Source of the DNA: an uncultured Methylocystaceae bacterium
GTDB taxonomy: Bacteria > Pseudomonadota > Alphaproteobacteria > Rhizobiales > Beijerinckiaceae
Length of the DNA: 64,000 bases
Assembly (NCBI GenBank): GCA_937870755.1
Contig: CALMZV010000018.1
Span: 29,718 to 93,717, forward strand
Direction of reading: 5' to 3'
Part shown: piece after piece, positions 26,601 to 35,498 of the stretch
How the letters are laid out: every line of letters begins with the position of its first letter
Numbering within the stretch: the first letter of the stretch is position 1
Program-made: the position numbers and the translations under genes
The notes under the pieces: generated by a model
What the model saw: only the letters and a program-made list of their open reading frames with translations
Told to the model about the DNA's origin: nothing
Databases searched by the model: none

Positions 26601-28781
26601 GGCGCCAAGGCGAGCGAAATCAACGCCACGCTCGGCGGTCGGGCCGACGAAATCGCATCGACGCTCGACGGGCGCATCGCGCAGTTCGAGGACCGTGTGG
26701 TCAAACGGCTCGGCACGGTGTCGGACGAGATCGACTCGCGCGGTCGCCAGGTGGTCGATGCGCTGCATCAGCGCCTGGAAGGCGTGCACGCGGGCCTGAG
26801 CGATCGCGCCAGCCTGCTGACCGGCGTGGCCTCGGACATCGACGCGCGCGGCCGTGCGGTGGTGGAAGCTCTGGCCGCCCGCACGCAGGAGATCGTCACC
26901 ACGCTCGCAGAGGCGCGCCGCGAACTGGATGTGGTGCTGCATGCGCGCACCGGCGACCTCGGCCTCGCACTCGCTCAGCGCGTCACCGACATTCAGTCGA
27001 GCGTGGCGCAAAACCTCGGCGCGCTCGAGAAGTCGATCGAAGAACGCGGACGCTCGCTCGGCGAATTGCTGATGGCGCGCTCGGGCGACCTGCACGAGAT
27101 CTTCGACACCAAGGGACCGATGCTGGTGGAACTCCTCAGCGCCCGCGGCGGCGAGGTTTCGAAGGAACTCGCAAGCGTGGGAGAAATGGTTGCGCACGCC
27201 ATCGAGCAACGCGGCTCGGCGGTAGTCGACCATCTCGCGCGCAAACAATCCGACCTCGAACGCACGCTCGATCAGTCGACCGAGGCGCTGCGCGCCGCGC
27301 TCGAGGAAAGCGCGACGCAATCTGTCGGCAATCTCGCCGGCGTCAGCGAACGCATTCGCGGGGAGATGGTCGGCGTTCTCAATCGCCTCGGCCAGACGCA
27401 CGTCGCGCTGCAGGATATTGTCGGCAAGGCATCCGAAGGACTCGGCGCCATCGATTCCTCGCTGCATGACAAGCTGGTCGCGTTCCGTGGTGCGATCGCG
27501 CAGGCGACGGCCGATGTCGATCGAATCTCGGCGGCGGCGACCGCCTCGGTCGGCGATGCGCGTTCGCTCGTCAGTGCGATCGACACGCACAATGCGGCCC
27601 TGTCGCAGAGCGCTGCCGAACTCGCCAGATCGCAGGCCGCGATCGAGAACACGCTGGAAGCGCGCCGCGAGTCGCTGGCGACGCTGCTGCAGACGCTCGA
27701 AGAGCGGCGCGAGGATTTCGACAATGTGCTGGCGTCGTTCTCCGGTCTCGTGGAGAACGCCTTCCGGCAGTCGGAAGCGCGCGCGCGCGAAATCGGCGCC
27801 TATCTCGCCGAAACGTCGCAAGGCACGGCGGAAACGGTCGAACAGCGATTCGCCGAAATCCGCGCGGCCACCGGTCGCGAACGCGAACGCACGGCTTCGG
27901 CCATGCGCTCGGCCTACGAGCAGGCCAACGAGCAGATGGCTCAATTGTTCGGCGAAGCGACCGAGCGATTCACGTCGGCCGCCAGCGAGATCCGCGAAAT
28001 GACCGCGCAGGTGCGTCGCGAGATCGAGGATGCGCGCACCCTGATCGGGCGCGGCGTCGCCGAACTGCCGCGCGAGGCGGCCGAGCAAGCCAACGCCGTG
28101 CGCAAGATCGTCGGCGACCAGATGAAGGCGCTGAACGAATTGGCGACCATCGTTGCGCGGTCCGGCGGCGGCTACGACGTGGCCGAAGCCGATGTGCGCG
28201 CGCCGGTCGTCGAAACGCCCCCGCCGCGCAGACCGGAGCCGCCGCGTCGCGCAGAGCCGCGCGCGCCGGAGCCCTCGCGCGAGGAGACGCCGCCGCAACG
28301 TCCGCGTATTCCCGCGCCGGCGCCGCGCGCGCAACAGGCCGATGCGCGCGGCGGCGGATGGCTGTCCGATTTGTTGGCGCGCGCATCTCGAGACGAGCCT
28401 GCGGAGACGCGGCCCACGCAGCCCAAGCCAGCCGCGCGCGCCATCGATTCGCTGGATGCGCTGTCGCTCGACATCGCGCGGATGCTGGACGCCGACGCCG
28501 TCGCGGATCTCTGGGAGCGTTATCGTCGTGGCGAATCCAACGTGTTCAGCCGCAAGCTCTACACGCCGCAGGGGCAGGCCGCGTTCGACGAAATCCGCCG
28601 GCGCTACCGGGCGGAACGGCCGTTCCGCGAGACGATCGACCGCTATATCGGCGAGTTCGAGCGTCTGCTGACGGAGGTCGGCCGCGACGATCCCGATGGA
28701 TCGCTCGCGCGTTCGTACCTCGTGTCGGATACCGGCAAGGTCTACACCATGCTCGCGCACGCGGCGCAGCGGTTCGAGTGA
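23646..28781 (+). CDS. Giant coiled-coil membrane protein, GPR/RgsE-like growth-pole protein
   Basis: The 1711-residue protein has a disordered N-terminus, two membrane helices at about residues 108-127 and 145-164, and a very long helical region (about 170-1500) of imperfect apolipoprotein-like repeats rich in Glu, Arg, Ala and Leu (for example RLADASQTAARSLNEATE). A Pro-rich segment follows at about 1515-1560, then a C-terminal helical domain with RKLYTPQGQAAFDEIRRRY and SDTGKVYTMLAHAAQ. This layout matches the GPR protein of Agrobacterium (about 2100 residues) and RgsE of Sinorhizobium, which organise polar growth; the homology is inferred from architecture. It could instead be another polar scaffold such as a TipN-like protein. 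A CtrA-type box lies upstream. Confidence 0.75.
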   Translation: MATQPKPQDAASAALSAIEDALNLTGDEAQRANTASADGMVASEASGDSKPLRLPEIREDELAARPGAERPDRETATPGAPATPANDDRRTVGQILQAMQVRPSPTPLIVAGLASLVWAAVWLFFVATNRTTFFSGETLRIEAAYGVLALVGPIAFFYTLAIIARRAQEMRLTARSMTEVAMRLAEPETIATEQVITLSQAIRREVASMGDGIERALARASELETMVRSEVSTLERSYADNERRIRTLIDELSNEREAIVNNAEKVRTAMTGAHENLSQTLALTSQNLADTVSEAGSRVTLSLGAKGEEISQSLDTTSERLLAGLNAHGADIVGRLADASQTAARSLNEATETVSNLLVSRVDDVNEKLRQSGEMLALDLQGRGEDVVRRLGALSEHVGETISGHGENLIERLAATSDRLHQTVAVQGQTLDASIAETAQRLADSLAVRVAEASETLGAQGERMAGLLRRIHDETRGELELHTERVVSMFEAKTGETAGALTRHVDGTEARLIEAAERAQSGFAETAAALQARVTETTGAAQSAFALAAHTLYQHLADKSEETQAAFQQKTAALQAQFAETAERAVNDLIARTSGVEQQFAETSGQAAKAMETNIGALHENFATSARDALAAIERRAGDLHIQFASTATDAVTAIGAHGDRLNEALGMAISEFVGTLHERERETAARLVALGENVAEEFAQRLETAEANLRANGGDLVTRLERQADAINAGVADRFEGFDSKLREILDAAATRLLEGGAQHKDAVFSRLAAFESTLQDHASSAATRIEAQGRGFATNFAEQLDAFSKEFAHRAGEAAARVDSEGQAANARIAERLAAYESVLAEHVGGSAQRIADASRLLSEDVSGHLTAIEKAVTVSGATFNKQLAERAADIASLLTAQVDAFEVRSTAKTREAAERLDALAERIETGLEARSQTFSEALARRAIEIARVLGEGGREVTQALDAKAKEIDTVLLERSSALSETLGAKASEINATLGGRADEIASTLDGRIAQFEDRVVKRLGTVSDEIDSRGRQVVDALHQRLEGVHAGLSDRASLLTGVASDIDARGRAVVEALAARTQEIVTTLAEARRELDVVLHARTGDLGLALAQRVTDIQSSVAQNLGALEKSIEERGRSLGELLMARSGDLHEIFDTKGPMLVELLSARGGEVSKELASVGEMVAHAIEQRGSAVVDHLARKQSDLERTLDQSTEALRAALEESATQSVGNLAGVSERIRGEMVGVLNRLGQTHVALQDIVGKASEGLGAIDSSLHDKLVAFRGAIAQATADVDRISAAATASVGDARSLVSAIDTHNAALSQSAAELARSQAAIENTLEARRESLATLLQTLEERREDFDNVLASFSGLVENAFRQSEARAREIGAYLAETSQGTAETVEQRFAEIRAATGRERERTASAMRSAYEQANEQMAQLFGEATERFTSAASEIREMTAQVRREIEDARTLIGRGVAELPREAAEQANAVRKIVGDQMKALNELATIVARSGGGYDVAEADVRAPVVETPPPRRPEPPRRAEPRAPEPSREETPPQRPRIPAPAPRAQQADARGGGWLSDLLARASRDEPAETRPTQPKPAARAIDSLDALSLDIARMLDADAVADLWERYRRGESNVFSRKLYTPQGQAAFDEIRRRYRAERPFRETIDRYIGEFERLLTEVGRDDPDGSLARSYLVSDTGKVYTMLAHAAQRFE

Positions 28782-28808
28782 ACCACGCGCGTTCGCGGTT
28801 CGATGCGG

Positions 28809-28840
28809 CGCGGTCGCCCTCGGCGACCGCGTTTTTCTTT
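28809..28840 (+). terminator. Rho-independent terminator after the GPR-like gene
   Basis: A perfect 10-bp stem (CGCGGTCGCC / GGCGACCGCG) with a 3-base loop CTC is followed by TTTTTCTTT. It starts 28 bases after the stop codon and ends just before the convergent lipoprotein gene. Confidence 0.9.
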
Positions 28841-28847
28841 GCGCGGA

Positions 28848-29444
28848 TCAGATAGTTGTGGCGGTCCAGCGCAGGATGCGTCCGAGCACATCCTGCAACG
28901 CCGCGTCGAGCGCCTGGGCGGCGACGCCGTCGGCGGTCCTGGGGGCAGGCGCCTGGCCAGAGAAAGTCCGCACCGCGTGCACGCGGCCGTTGCGGCCGGA
29001 GACGATGCGGGCGGCGATTTCGACGCGCGCCTCATGCGTCGTGACATCGACTTCGAAGCGACGAATTTCGGTCGTCAGCTGGTAGTCGTAGACCATGCCC
29101 GACGAAACCACGGAGCGTGCGAGCTTGGCCTGTTCGAACGTGCGCGTCAGGCGCGTCTGCACCAGGCGCGGCAGCCGATCGCTCCATTGCGCTTTCGCCA
29201 GATAAGACAACTGGTCCGGCGCCGTTCGGATGACAATGCGGTCGGAATCGAGCGTATCGCTCGCATCGGGTTCCGCGATCAGCAGGGCGCCGCGAATCGC
29301 GCCCACCCGCTCGGCGGGCGGGGGAAAGGCGGATAGATCGTAGCTTGGCGGCGGCGCAGAAGAACACGCCGACAGCGCGGCGGCGCCGACGAGAATGCAG
29401 GTTGCGCGCTCAATGGTCGCGAGGGGCCGGAACCCGAAACCCAT
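28848..29444 (-). CDS. ABC-type transport auxiliary lipoprotein (PqiC-like)
   Basis: The protein (198 residues from the ATG at 29444) has a lipoprotein signal with lipobox LSAC and a DUF330/PqiC-like domain (IRGALLIAEP, then SDRIVIRTAPDQLSYLAKAQWSDRLPRLVQTRL). It is the last gene of an mla-type operon and probably an outer-membrane-facing partner of the MlaD protein in lipid transport. An upstream in-frame ATG at 29519 would add 25 residues without a sensible signal, so it is not used. Confidence 0.88.
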   Translation of the reverse strand: MGFGFRPLATIERATCILVGAAALSACSSAPPPSYDLSAFPPPAERVGAIRGALLIAEPDASDTLDSDRIVIRTAPDQLSYLAKAQWSDRLPRLVQTRLTRTFEQAKLARSVVSSGMVYDYQLTTEIRRFEVDVTTHEARVEIAARIVSGRNGRVHAVRTFSGQAPAPRTADGVAAQALDAALQDVLGRILRWTATTI

Positions 29445-29555
29445 CCGCCTCTCACCTCGCCGCGCCGATTGACCGTCGCCAACAAATACAACAGCAGCAG
29501 GCCGGATTTGCAATGACACGGCTGCAACACCGCGCCGGCAAAGCGCCGGCTCGAC

Positions 29556-30611
29556 TCAGGGGCCGTTGTATTCAGGAAGCTTCGGCTTGCCGCCGAAGAT
29601 GATCTGGCTCGGGTCTTTCTCCAGTTGCCGCACGGCGCGGTTGATCTCGTTCAACGTCTTGCGCCCGTCGACCGCCAACGCCTCGTACTGGCGCAGCCCA
29701 GAGCCGGAGAAGCGCGCGATATTGCCGGCGATTTCCTTCAATCGCACATCCAGATTGTCGGCAAGCCGACGGATGGAGCGGGCCGCTTCGCCGACATCGG
29801 CGAAGGTCGGACCTACCTGGCCTTTGCTGGAGCCGAGAAACGAGTCCAGTCCGCCCAGCGTCGAATCAAGCTTGGCGGCGGCCTTCTGCACGTCGGCGAC
29901 GATCGATTTTACCTTCTGCGGGTCGATCGCCTTCACGACATTGTCGGCGTCTTTCGAAAGCTCCTGCAAACTGGCGACCAGCGGCTTGGACGCACGGCCG
30001 AGATCGCCCAGCGAGGCCATCAGGTCTTTCAGACCATCAGAATTCTCGCCGAGCGCGGCGGAGAATTTCTGCGCGTTCTTGATGGTGGAAGCGATGGCGT
30101 CCGCGTTCTCGTCGATCAGCTTGCTGGCGCGACTGGTGAAGTCGCCGAGCTGCGTGGCGATTCGCTGCGCCGTCTCGATCAGATCCTGAAACTGCGAGGG
30201 ATCGCCGCGCACGGTCGGCACGCTCTGGTTCTCCAGCACGGTGAGGGGCGCAGCATCCGCGCTGCCGCCGAACAGGGCGACAGAGGCGACGCCCGTCAGT
30301 CCCTGATATTCCAGACGCGCGCGCGTGTCCGTCTTGACCGGCGTGCGCCGGTCGATCTCGACGCGGGCGATCACTTCGCTGGGGTTTGCCGGGTTGAGCT
30401 CGAGATCCTTCACGTCGCCCACGCGCAGGCCGTTGAAGGTCACGCCGCCGCCTCGCGAAAGGCCGGACACCGAACCCGTGAATATGATGTCGTAGGGCAC
30501 GCGCCGTGCGGCTTTCGAGGGACCCGAAAACCAGAACACGAACCCAAACGCCGCCGCGATCACCGCCAGCGTGAAGGCGCCGATCAACGCGAAATTGGCT
30601 CTCGTCTCCAT
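29556..30611 (-). CDS. mlaD: MlaD-family lipid-binding protein
   Basis: The 351-residue protein has one N-terminal membrane helix (ALIGAFTLAVIAAAFGFVFW), an MCE domain (residues about 38-120, GGVTFNGLRVGDVKDLEL) and a long helical C-terminal part. MCE proteins form hexameric tubes that carry phospholipid between inner and outer membranes. It lies 41 bases after mlaF. The 351-residue length exceeds E. coli MlaD (183), so the extended helical tail is a real difference, common in alphaproteobacteria. Confidence 0.92.
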   Translation of the reverse strand: METRANFALIGAFTLAVIAAAFGFVFWFSGPSKAARRVPYDIIFTGSVSGLSRGGGVTFNGLRVGDVKDLELNPANPSEVIARVEIDRRTPVKTDTRARLEYQGLTGVASVALFGGSADAAPLTVLENQSVPTVRGDPSQFQDLIETAQRIATQLGDFTSRASKLIDENADAIASTIKNAQKFSAALGENSDGLKDLMASLGDLGRASKPLVASLQELSKDADNVVKAIDPQKVKSIVADVQKAAAKLDSTLGGLDSFLGSSKGQVGPTFADVGEAARSIRRLADNLDVRLKEIAGNIARFSGSGLRQYEALAVDGRKTLNEINRAVRQLEKDPSQIIFGGKPKLPEYNGP

Positions 30612-30652
30612 GCCGTTGGGCTCCCGACGGGCGTCCGCCCAAGTTCAGTTCA

Positions 30653-31459
30653 TCATCCGGCCGAGGCCTGCGGCGGCGAGATCATGCGCCCCCGCTTGCC
30701 ATGAAAATACGCGCGCAGCCAGGGATGCTCCGAGGCGAGCATCGTTTCCATCGGACCGGCCGCGATTACCTTCCGGTCGGCGAGCGCGGCGATCCTGTCG
30801 CAAATCGCGTAGAGCGAATCGAGGTCGTGCGTCACCATGAATACCGTCAGCCCCAGCGTGTGCTGAAGCGTCTGGATCAGTTCGTCGAAGTCGGCCGCGC
30901 CGATCGGGTCGAGGCCGGATGTCGGCTCGTCGAGAAACACCAGATCCGGATCGAGCGCCAACGCCCGCGCAAGCGCGGCGCGCTTGATCATGCCGCCCGA
31001 CAATTCCGACGGAAATTTGTCGGCCGCATCGGGCCGCAGGCCGACCAGCTCGATCTTCAGAAGCGCAAGCTCGTCCATAAGCCTCTGCGAGATGTCGAGA
31101 TATTCGCGCATTGGCGCCTGCACGTTCTGCTTGACCGTGAGGCCCGAAAACAGCGCGCCCTGCTGAAACATCACGCCGAAACGGCGATGGACCGCGTGTT
31201 CCTCCGCCTCCGTCAAAGTGTCGAGATCGCGGCCGAACACCTCGATCTTTCCCGCCCGTTTCGGCACGAGGCCGAGGATCGTGCGCATGAGCACGGACTT
31301 GCCCATGCCCGAGCCGCCGACGAATCCCAGAACCTCGCCGCGAAAGACGTCGAGGTTCAGGCCGTTCATGATGATCTTGTCGCCGAAGCCGACGACGAGA
31401 TCACGCACCTTGATGACGGTTTCGCGCCCGGCGTCGTTGGAAGATGTGGTTCGGCTCAT
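30653..31459 (-). CDS. mlaF: Mla-type ABC transporter ATPase
   Basis: The 268-residue ATPase contains Walker A GGSGMGKS, the ABC signature LSGGMIKR, Walker B DLVFLDEP and the switch His in MVTHD. It energises phospholipid transport with the MlaE permease and MlaD. The chosen ATG at 31459 follows GAGG; a TTG at 31474 is possible but overlaps mlaE's end. It is the second gene of the operon, 11 bases downstream of mlaE. Confidence 0.93.
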   Translation of the reverse strand: MSRTTSSNDAGRETVIKVRDLVVGFGDKIIMNGLNLDVFRGEVLGFVGGSGMGKSVLMRTILGLVPKRAGKIEVFGRDLDTLTEAEEHAVHRRFGVMFQQGALFSGLTVKQNVQAPMREYLDISQRLMDELALLKIELVGLRPDAADKFPSELSGGMIKRAALARALALDPDLVFLDEPTSGLDPIGAADFDELIQTLQHTLGLTVFMVTHDLDSLYAICDRIAALADRKVIAAGPMETMLASEHPWLRAYFHGKRGRMISPPQASAG

Positions 31460-31470
31460 CGACCCGGGCC

Positions 31471-32604
31471 TCAATAGTCGATGGCGGCGAAGAACATGGC
31501 GAACAGTCCGTCAATGACGATCACCATGAAAATCGATTTCACGACCGAGGCCGTCACCTGCCGGCCGAGCGATTCGGCGGAACCGTGCACCGCCATGCCC
31601 TCCATCGCCGCGATGATGCCGATGACCAGCGCCATGAACGGCGCCTTGATCATGCCGACCATGAACGTGTTGAAGCCGATGGCGGTTTGCAAGCGGGACA
31701 TGAACGCCTCGGGACTGAGGCCGCCGTAAACCCACGAGACGAGCAGCCCCCCGCCGATCGCCGCCATGTTCGCCAGAAACGTCAACAGCGGGAGCGCGAC
31801 GATAAGGGCGATAAGGCGCGGAGCGACCAGCGCCTGCATCGGCGAAACGCCCATGACTTTCAGCGCGTCGATCTCCTCGCGCATTTTCATCGAGCCGACT
31901 TCGGCGGTGATCGCCGAACCCGTGCGCCCCGCGATCATGATGGAGGTGAGCAGCACGCCCAGTTCGCGCAGAATGAGAATGCCGATGAGATCGACGGCAA
32001 ACGTTTCCGCGCCGAAATAGCGCAACTGGAAAATGCCCTGTTGCGCGACAATCCCGCCCACCAGAAAATTGATGAGCAGAATGATCGGCACGGAGCGGAG
32101 CGCGAAATTCTCCAGATGATAGAAGATGGATGTCGCGCGGAAGTCGTGCGGACGCAGGATCGCGCGCGTGAGAGCGACAACGCTTTCGCCGAGAAACGAG
32201 ACGCCCTTGGCGATGTCGCGGCCTGCGTAGACCACATTGTGGCCGACATCGACGAGGAAATCCATCACCGTGTCCGTGCGTCGGTCGGGATGGCTCTCGA
32301 AGGCGCGCCAGCCGGCTTCCTGCAGCAGGGTCTTGTATTGAGACTCGGCGCGGTCGATGCGGTTTTGCGCGCCGGTCGCCTCGATCGACACGCGCGCGCG
32401 GTCGATCAGCCACGCGCCGGCCGTGTCCAGGCGGTCGACGCCGGAGAAATCGAACACGGCGAGCCGCGCGCCGCGCGCGGCTTCGACAAGACCGTCGGCG
32501 GCGCGCTCGACCGCACGCCCGGCGTCGATGGTCCAGGCCCCCCTCAGCGCCAGACGCACGGCATCGCCGGCGCGTTCGCTGGAAAATTGCGGTTCAGCCG
32601 ACAT
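31471..32604 (-). CDS. mlaE: Mla-type permease with fused N-terminal STAS-like domain
   Basis: The 377-residue protein combines an N-terminal STAS-like domain (about residues 1-100; RLALRGAWTIDAGRAV and AVFDFSGVDRLDTAGAWL) with a MlaE permease of five or six helices and the family's EREIDALKVMGVSP-like loop (here REEIDALKVMGVSP). In E. coli the STAS protein MlaB is separate, so this is a natural MlaB-MlaE fusion. The ATG at 32604 has GGGAG four bases upstream; an ATG at 32634 is the alternative. It is the first gene of the operon. Confidence 0.92.
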   Translation of the reverse strand: MSAEPQFSSERAGDAVRLALRGAWTIDAGRAVERAADGLVEAARGARLAVFDFSGVDRLDTAGAWLIDRARVSIEATGAQNRIDRAESQYKTLLQEAGWRAFESHPDRRTDTVMDFLVDVGHNVVYAGRDIAKGVSFLGESVVALTRAILRPHDFRATSIFYHLENFALRSVPIILLINFLVGGIVAQQGIFQLRYFGAETFAVDLIGILILRELGVLLTSIMIAGRTGSAITAEVGSMKMREEIDALKVMGVSPMQALVAPRLIALIVALPLLTFLANMAAIGGGLLVSWVYGGLSPEAFMSRLQTAIGFNTFMVGMIKAPFMALVIGIIAAMEGMAVHGSAESLGRQVTASVVKSIFMVIVIDGLFAMFFAAIDY

Positions 32605-32703
32605 GAAACTCCCGAAGCAGAGGAAGAATCTCATATTTCGACCGGGTGTGAAAGACCGTCGCACGCGTGGCGCCGAACGCCGATTCGGGGTTAGAAGATC
32701 CAC

Positions 32704-33687
32704 ATGCAGCGTGCGCTCTCGGTCTCGGTCGAACGGTTTCCTATCGCCGGCGGTTTCGTCATATCGCGTGGCGCGAAAACCGAGGCCGTGGTGGTGGTGG
32801 CCGAGTTGCGCACGGCAGACGCTCGCGGGCGCGGCGAATGCGTGCCGTATGCGCGCTACGGCGAGAGCGTTGAAAGCGTTGTCGCCGCGATCGAAAGCGT
32901 GCGGGGCGAGATCGAGGGCGGGGCGACGCGAGCACGGGTGCAGCAATTGCTGCCGGCCGGCGCCGCGCGCAACGCGCTCGATTGCGCGCTATGGGATCTG
33001 GAAGCGAAACGGTCCGGCCGGCGGGCGCATCTGGCGGCCGGCCTCGACCGAATCGCGCCCGCGACCACCGCGTTCACGCTTTCGCTCGGAACGCCGGAAG
33101 CGATGGCGGCGGCCGTCGCCCACGCCGGGCATCGCCCGGTGCTGAAGATCAAGCTCGGGGGCGAGGGAGATGTCGCGCGCATCGCGGCCGTGCGCGCGGC
33201 CGCGCCCGAGGCGGCCCTCATAGTGGACGCCAACGAAGCCTGGGCGCCCGAGGACCTGCCGGAATATTTCGCCGCGTGCCGGGCGGCGGATGTGCGCCTG
33301 ATCGAGCAGCCGTTGCCGGCCGGCGCCGATTCCGCGCTCGCCCATATCGCGCGAACGACGCCGGTCTGTGCCGACGAGAGCGTGCATGATCGCGCGGGGC
33401 TCGCGGCGCTGAAGGACCGTTACGACTGCATCAACATCAAGCTCGACAAGACGGGCGGACTGACGGAAGCGCTGGCGCTGGCGCACGAAGCGGAAAGGTT
33501 GGGCTTCGGTCTGTTCGTCGGCTGCATGGTGGGCACATCGCTTGCGATGGCGCCGGCGATGTTGCTGACGCCGCGCGCGCGTTTCGTCGATCTCGACGGC
33601 CCGCTGCTGCTGTCGCAGGATCGCACGCCGGGGCTGCGCTACGACGGGTCGCTCGTATATCCGCCGTCGTCCGAGGTCTGGGGATAG
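32704..33687 (+). CDS. Enolase-superfamily epimerase (DgcA / L-Ala-D/L-Glu epimerase-like)
   Basis: The 327-residue enzyme belongs to the muconate-lactonizing/dipeptide-epimerase subgroup. Catalytic-type residues are seen: the Lys in LKIKLGG, the metal ligands in LIVDANEAW, IEQPLP and CADESVHD, and the second Lys in INIKLDKTGG. Family members epimerise dipeptides such as L-Ala-Glu, and the DgcA subgroup racemises N-acetyl-D-glutamate. The choice between them is open. It is divergent from the mla operon and overlaps the end of the MFS gene by 49 bases on the opposite strand. Confidence 0.85.
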   Translation: MQRALSVSVERFPIAGGFVISRGAKTEAVVVVAELRTADARGRGECVPYARYGESVESVVAAIESVRGEIEGGATRARVQQLLPAGAARNALDCALWDLEAKRSGRRAHLAAGLDRIAPATTAFTLSLGTPEAMAAAVAHAGHRPVLKIKLGGEGDVARIAAVRAAAPEAALIVDANEAWAPEDLPEYFAACRAADVRLIEQPLPAGADSALAHIARTTPVCADESVHDRAGLAALKDRYDCINIKLDKTGGLTEALALAHEAERLGFGLFVGCMVGTSLAMAPAMLLTPRARFVDLDGPLLLSQDRTPGLRYDGSLVYPPSSEVWG

Positions 33688-34877
33688 GAGCGGTCGAGAA
33701 AGGTCGCCCACAGGGCGAGGACGAAGGCGACCAGCGCCAGCGCCGCCATCGCGAGATACGAATAGGCGCCGAACCTTTCCCACAGATGGCCGCAGGCGAG
33801 CTTGACGCCGGCGATGCCCAGCGCGTTGGCGCCGGAGGCCCAGCCCTGTCCCTGCGCGCGGCGCCGTTCGCCGGCAAGCCGGCCGATGGCGTAGACGGCG
33901 CCCAGATGCGTGGCCGCGAACGAACCCGCATGCAGCAGTTGCAGGCCCACGAGCGCCAGGGGATGGGTGGCGAACGCCATCAGCGTCCAGCGTAGAACGC
34001 CGACGCCCGCGCCGGCGATGAGAAACCGAAACGCGCTGTCGGCGCCGCCGAGCCTGCGGCCTATGAGCATGAAGAAGGCGATTTCGGCCACCACCGACAC
34101 CGCCCATAGAAGACCGATGGTCCTATTGTCGAAACCGAGCGTGCGAAAACCGATGGAGCCGAACGCATAGATGTCGGCATGGCTCGCCTGGACGATCATC
34201 GCGGTCGCTATGACGAGCGCAAGCAGGAGCGGGCGTTCGATTTTCGGAGCGCGTTCTTCGCCGTCGCCCACGCGGGCCGGCGCCTCTGCCGGCGGACTGA
34301 GCGCGATCAATGCGGGGATGGCGCAGCCCATGACGGCGGCCACGAGAAATGGCGTCGCCTGCGGCGGAAACAGGCCGACGAGCCAACCGCCAATGATCAT
34401 CAGGGCCAGACACGACAGCGAGCCCGCGCCCCGCACTACGCCATAGTCCAGCGCGGGCTCGCGCGTGAGCACACGGCGGCGCGTTTCGCGCAGCACGAGA
34501 CTGTCGGCCAGCGGCGGCATCGGCCCCTGCGCGAACGCCGAGAGGATCATCAGCGCGTAGATCGGCCAGAAATCGCGCGCAAAACCGAGCGCGGTCATGG
34601 CCAGCGCCATGCCCAGCGCGCAGACCGCGATCAGGATGCCCGTTCGTCCAGTGCGATCGGCGATGGACGGGATGACGAGGTTCGACAGAAACCGCGCCAC
34701 CGGAGTCGTCGCCTGGATCGCGGCGATCGCCGGCGCCGTCAGGCCAACGGTCGCAAACCAGAGCGGCATGAACGGCAGTTGCAGCCCGATCGGCGCGATG
34801 ACCAGCGTCTGAACGATCGCCAGCCGCACCGCGGAAATCTCGCCGGAAGGCCGCGTGGAGCGCCCAAAACTCATCAT
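33639..34877 (-). CDS. MFS transporter (HcaT/MFS_1-like)
   Basis: The 412-residue protein has about twelve membrane segments. It shares layout with MFS_1-like sugar or phenylpropionate permeases: an N-terminal hydrophobic half, IADRTGRTGILIAVCALG resembling motif A, and a second half after a charged loop (DGEERAPKIE). The substrate is unknown. Two adjacent ATG codons (34877 and 34874) could start it. Its 3' end overlaps the epimerase gene on the other strand. Confidence 0.85.
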   Translation of the reverse strand: MMSFGRSTRPSGEISAVRLAIVQTLVIAPIGLQLPFMPLWFATVGLTAPAIAAIQATTPVARFLSNLVIPSIADRTGRTGILIAVCALGMALAMTALGFARDFWPIYALMILSAFAQGPMPPLADSLVLRETRRRVLTREPALDYGVVRGAGSLSCLALMIIGGWLVGLFPPQATPFLVAAVMGCAIPALIALSPPAEAPARVGDGEERAPKIERPLLLALVIATAMIVQASHADIYAFGSIGFRTLGFDNRTIGLLWAVSVVAEIAFFMLIGRRLGGADSAFRFLIAGAGVGVLRWTLMAFATHPLALVGLQLLHAGSFAATHLGAVYAIGRLAGERRRAQGQGWASGANALGIAGVKLACGHLWERFGAYSYLAMAALALVAFVLALWATFLDRSYPQTSDDGGYTSDPS

Positions 34878-35016
34878 TCGACCACGCCGCGCCGGCGCTC
34901 GGGTTGCTTTGAATCAGTGCAAAAATCACCTTGCGTCATATCTTGTTTTTGTGCCGTTGGCCCGGCGACGGCAAGGGGATGAGGGGGAGCGTTGTCCGGG
35001 ATGCGGAGGTCTCGTC

Positions 35017-35490
35017 ATGGCTATCCTGCCGCCCAGTCTCTGGCATCGCAATGCAGAGCCGGATCCTTTCCGCGCATTCATGCGCGAGATGCAGGACATG
35101 TTCGGTCGGTTCGGTTCGCTTGCACCCGCGCTCGACGTCGGCGCCGCGACGCCCGCCATCAATGTCGCGGAAACGAAGGATGCGGTCGAAATCACGGCGG
35201 AACTGCCCGGAGTCGATGAGAAGGACATAAAGCTCTCGCTTGAAGGAAACCGTCTGGTCGTGTCCGGCGAGAAAAAGACCGAGAGCGAGAACAAGGACAA
35301 GGACTGGCACGTGGTCGAACGCAGTTGGGGCGCCTTCCATCGCGCGGTGGCGCTTCCGTTCGAGCCCAAGGACGAAGATGTCGCGGCCCATTACGATAAA
35401 GGCGTGCTGCACGTGACCGTGAAGAAGCGGGCGCCCGCGGCCGCGCAGGCTTCCGCCATTCGGATCAGGTCCGGCCCGCCGACGGCATGA
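35017..35490 (+). CDS. Hsp20/alpha-crystallin family small heat shock protein
   Basis: The 157-residue chaperone has the alpha-crystallin domain, with PAINVAETKDAVEITAELPG, then EGNRLVVSGEKK and the C-terminal GVLHVTVKK; the last residues IRI form a partial I-x-I motif. Small heat shock proteins hold unfolded proteins. The GGAGG ribosome-binding site is about seven bases before the ATG at 35017. I saw no convincing RpoH promoter in the upstream 139 bases, though CTTG occurs. Confidence 0.93.
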   Translation: MAILPPSLWHRNAEPDPFRAFMREMQDMFGRFGSLAPALDVGAATPAINVAETKDAVEITAELPGVDEKDIKLSLEGNRLVVSGEKKTESENKDKDWHVVERSWGAFHRAVALPFEPKDEDVAAHYDKGVLHVTVKKRAPAAAQASAIRIRSGPPTA

Positions 35491-35498
35491 GCGATTGG

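Noticed and set aside
34878..35016. A heat shock (RpoH) promoter for hsp20
   Set aside because: CTTG occurs, but no -10 element at a proper distance is convincing.
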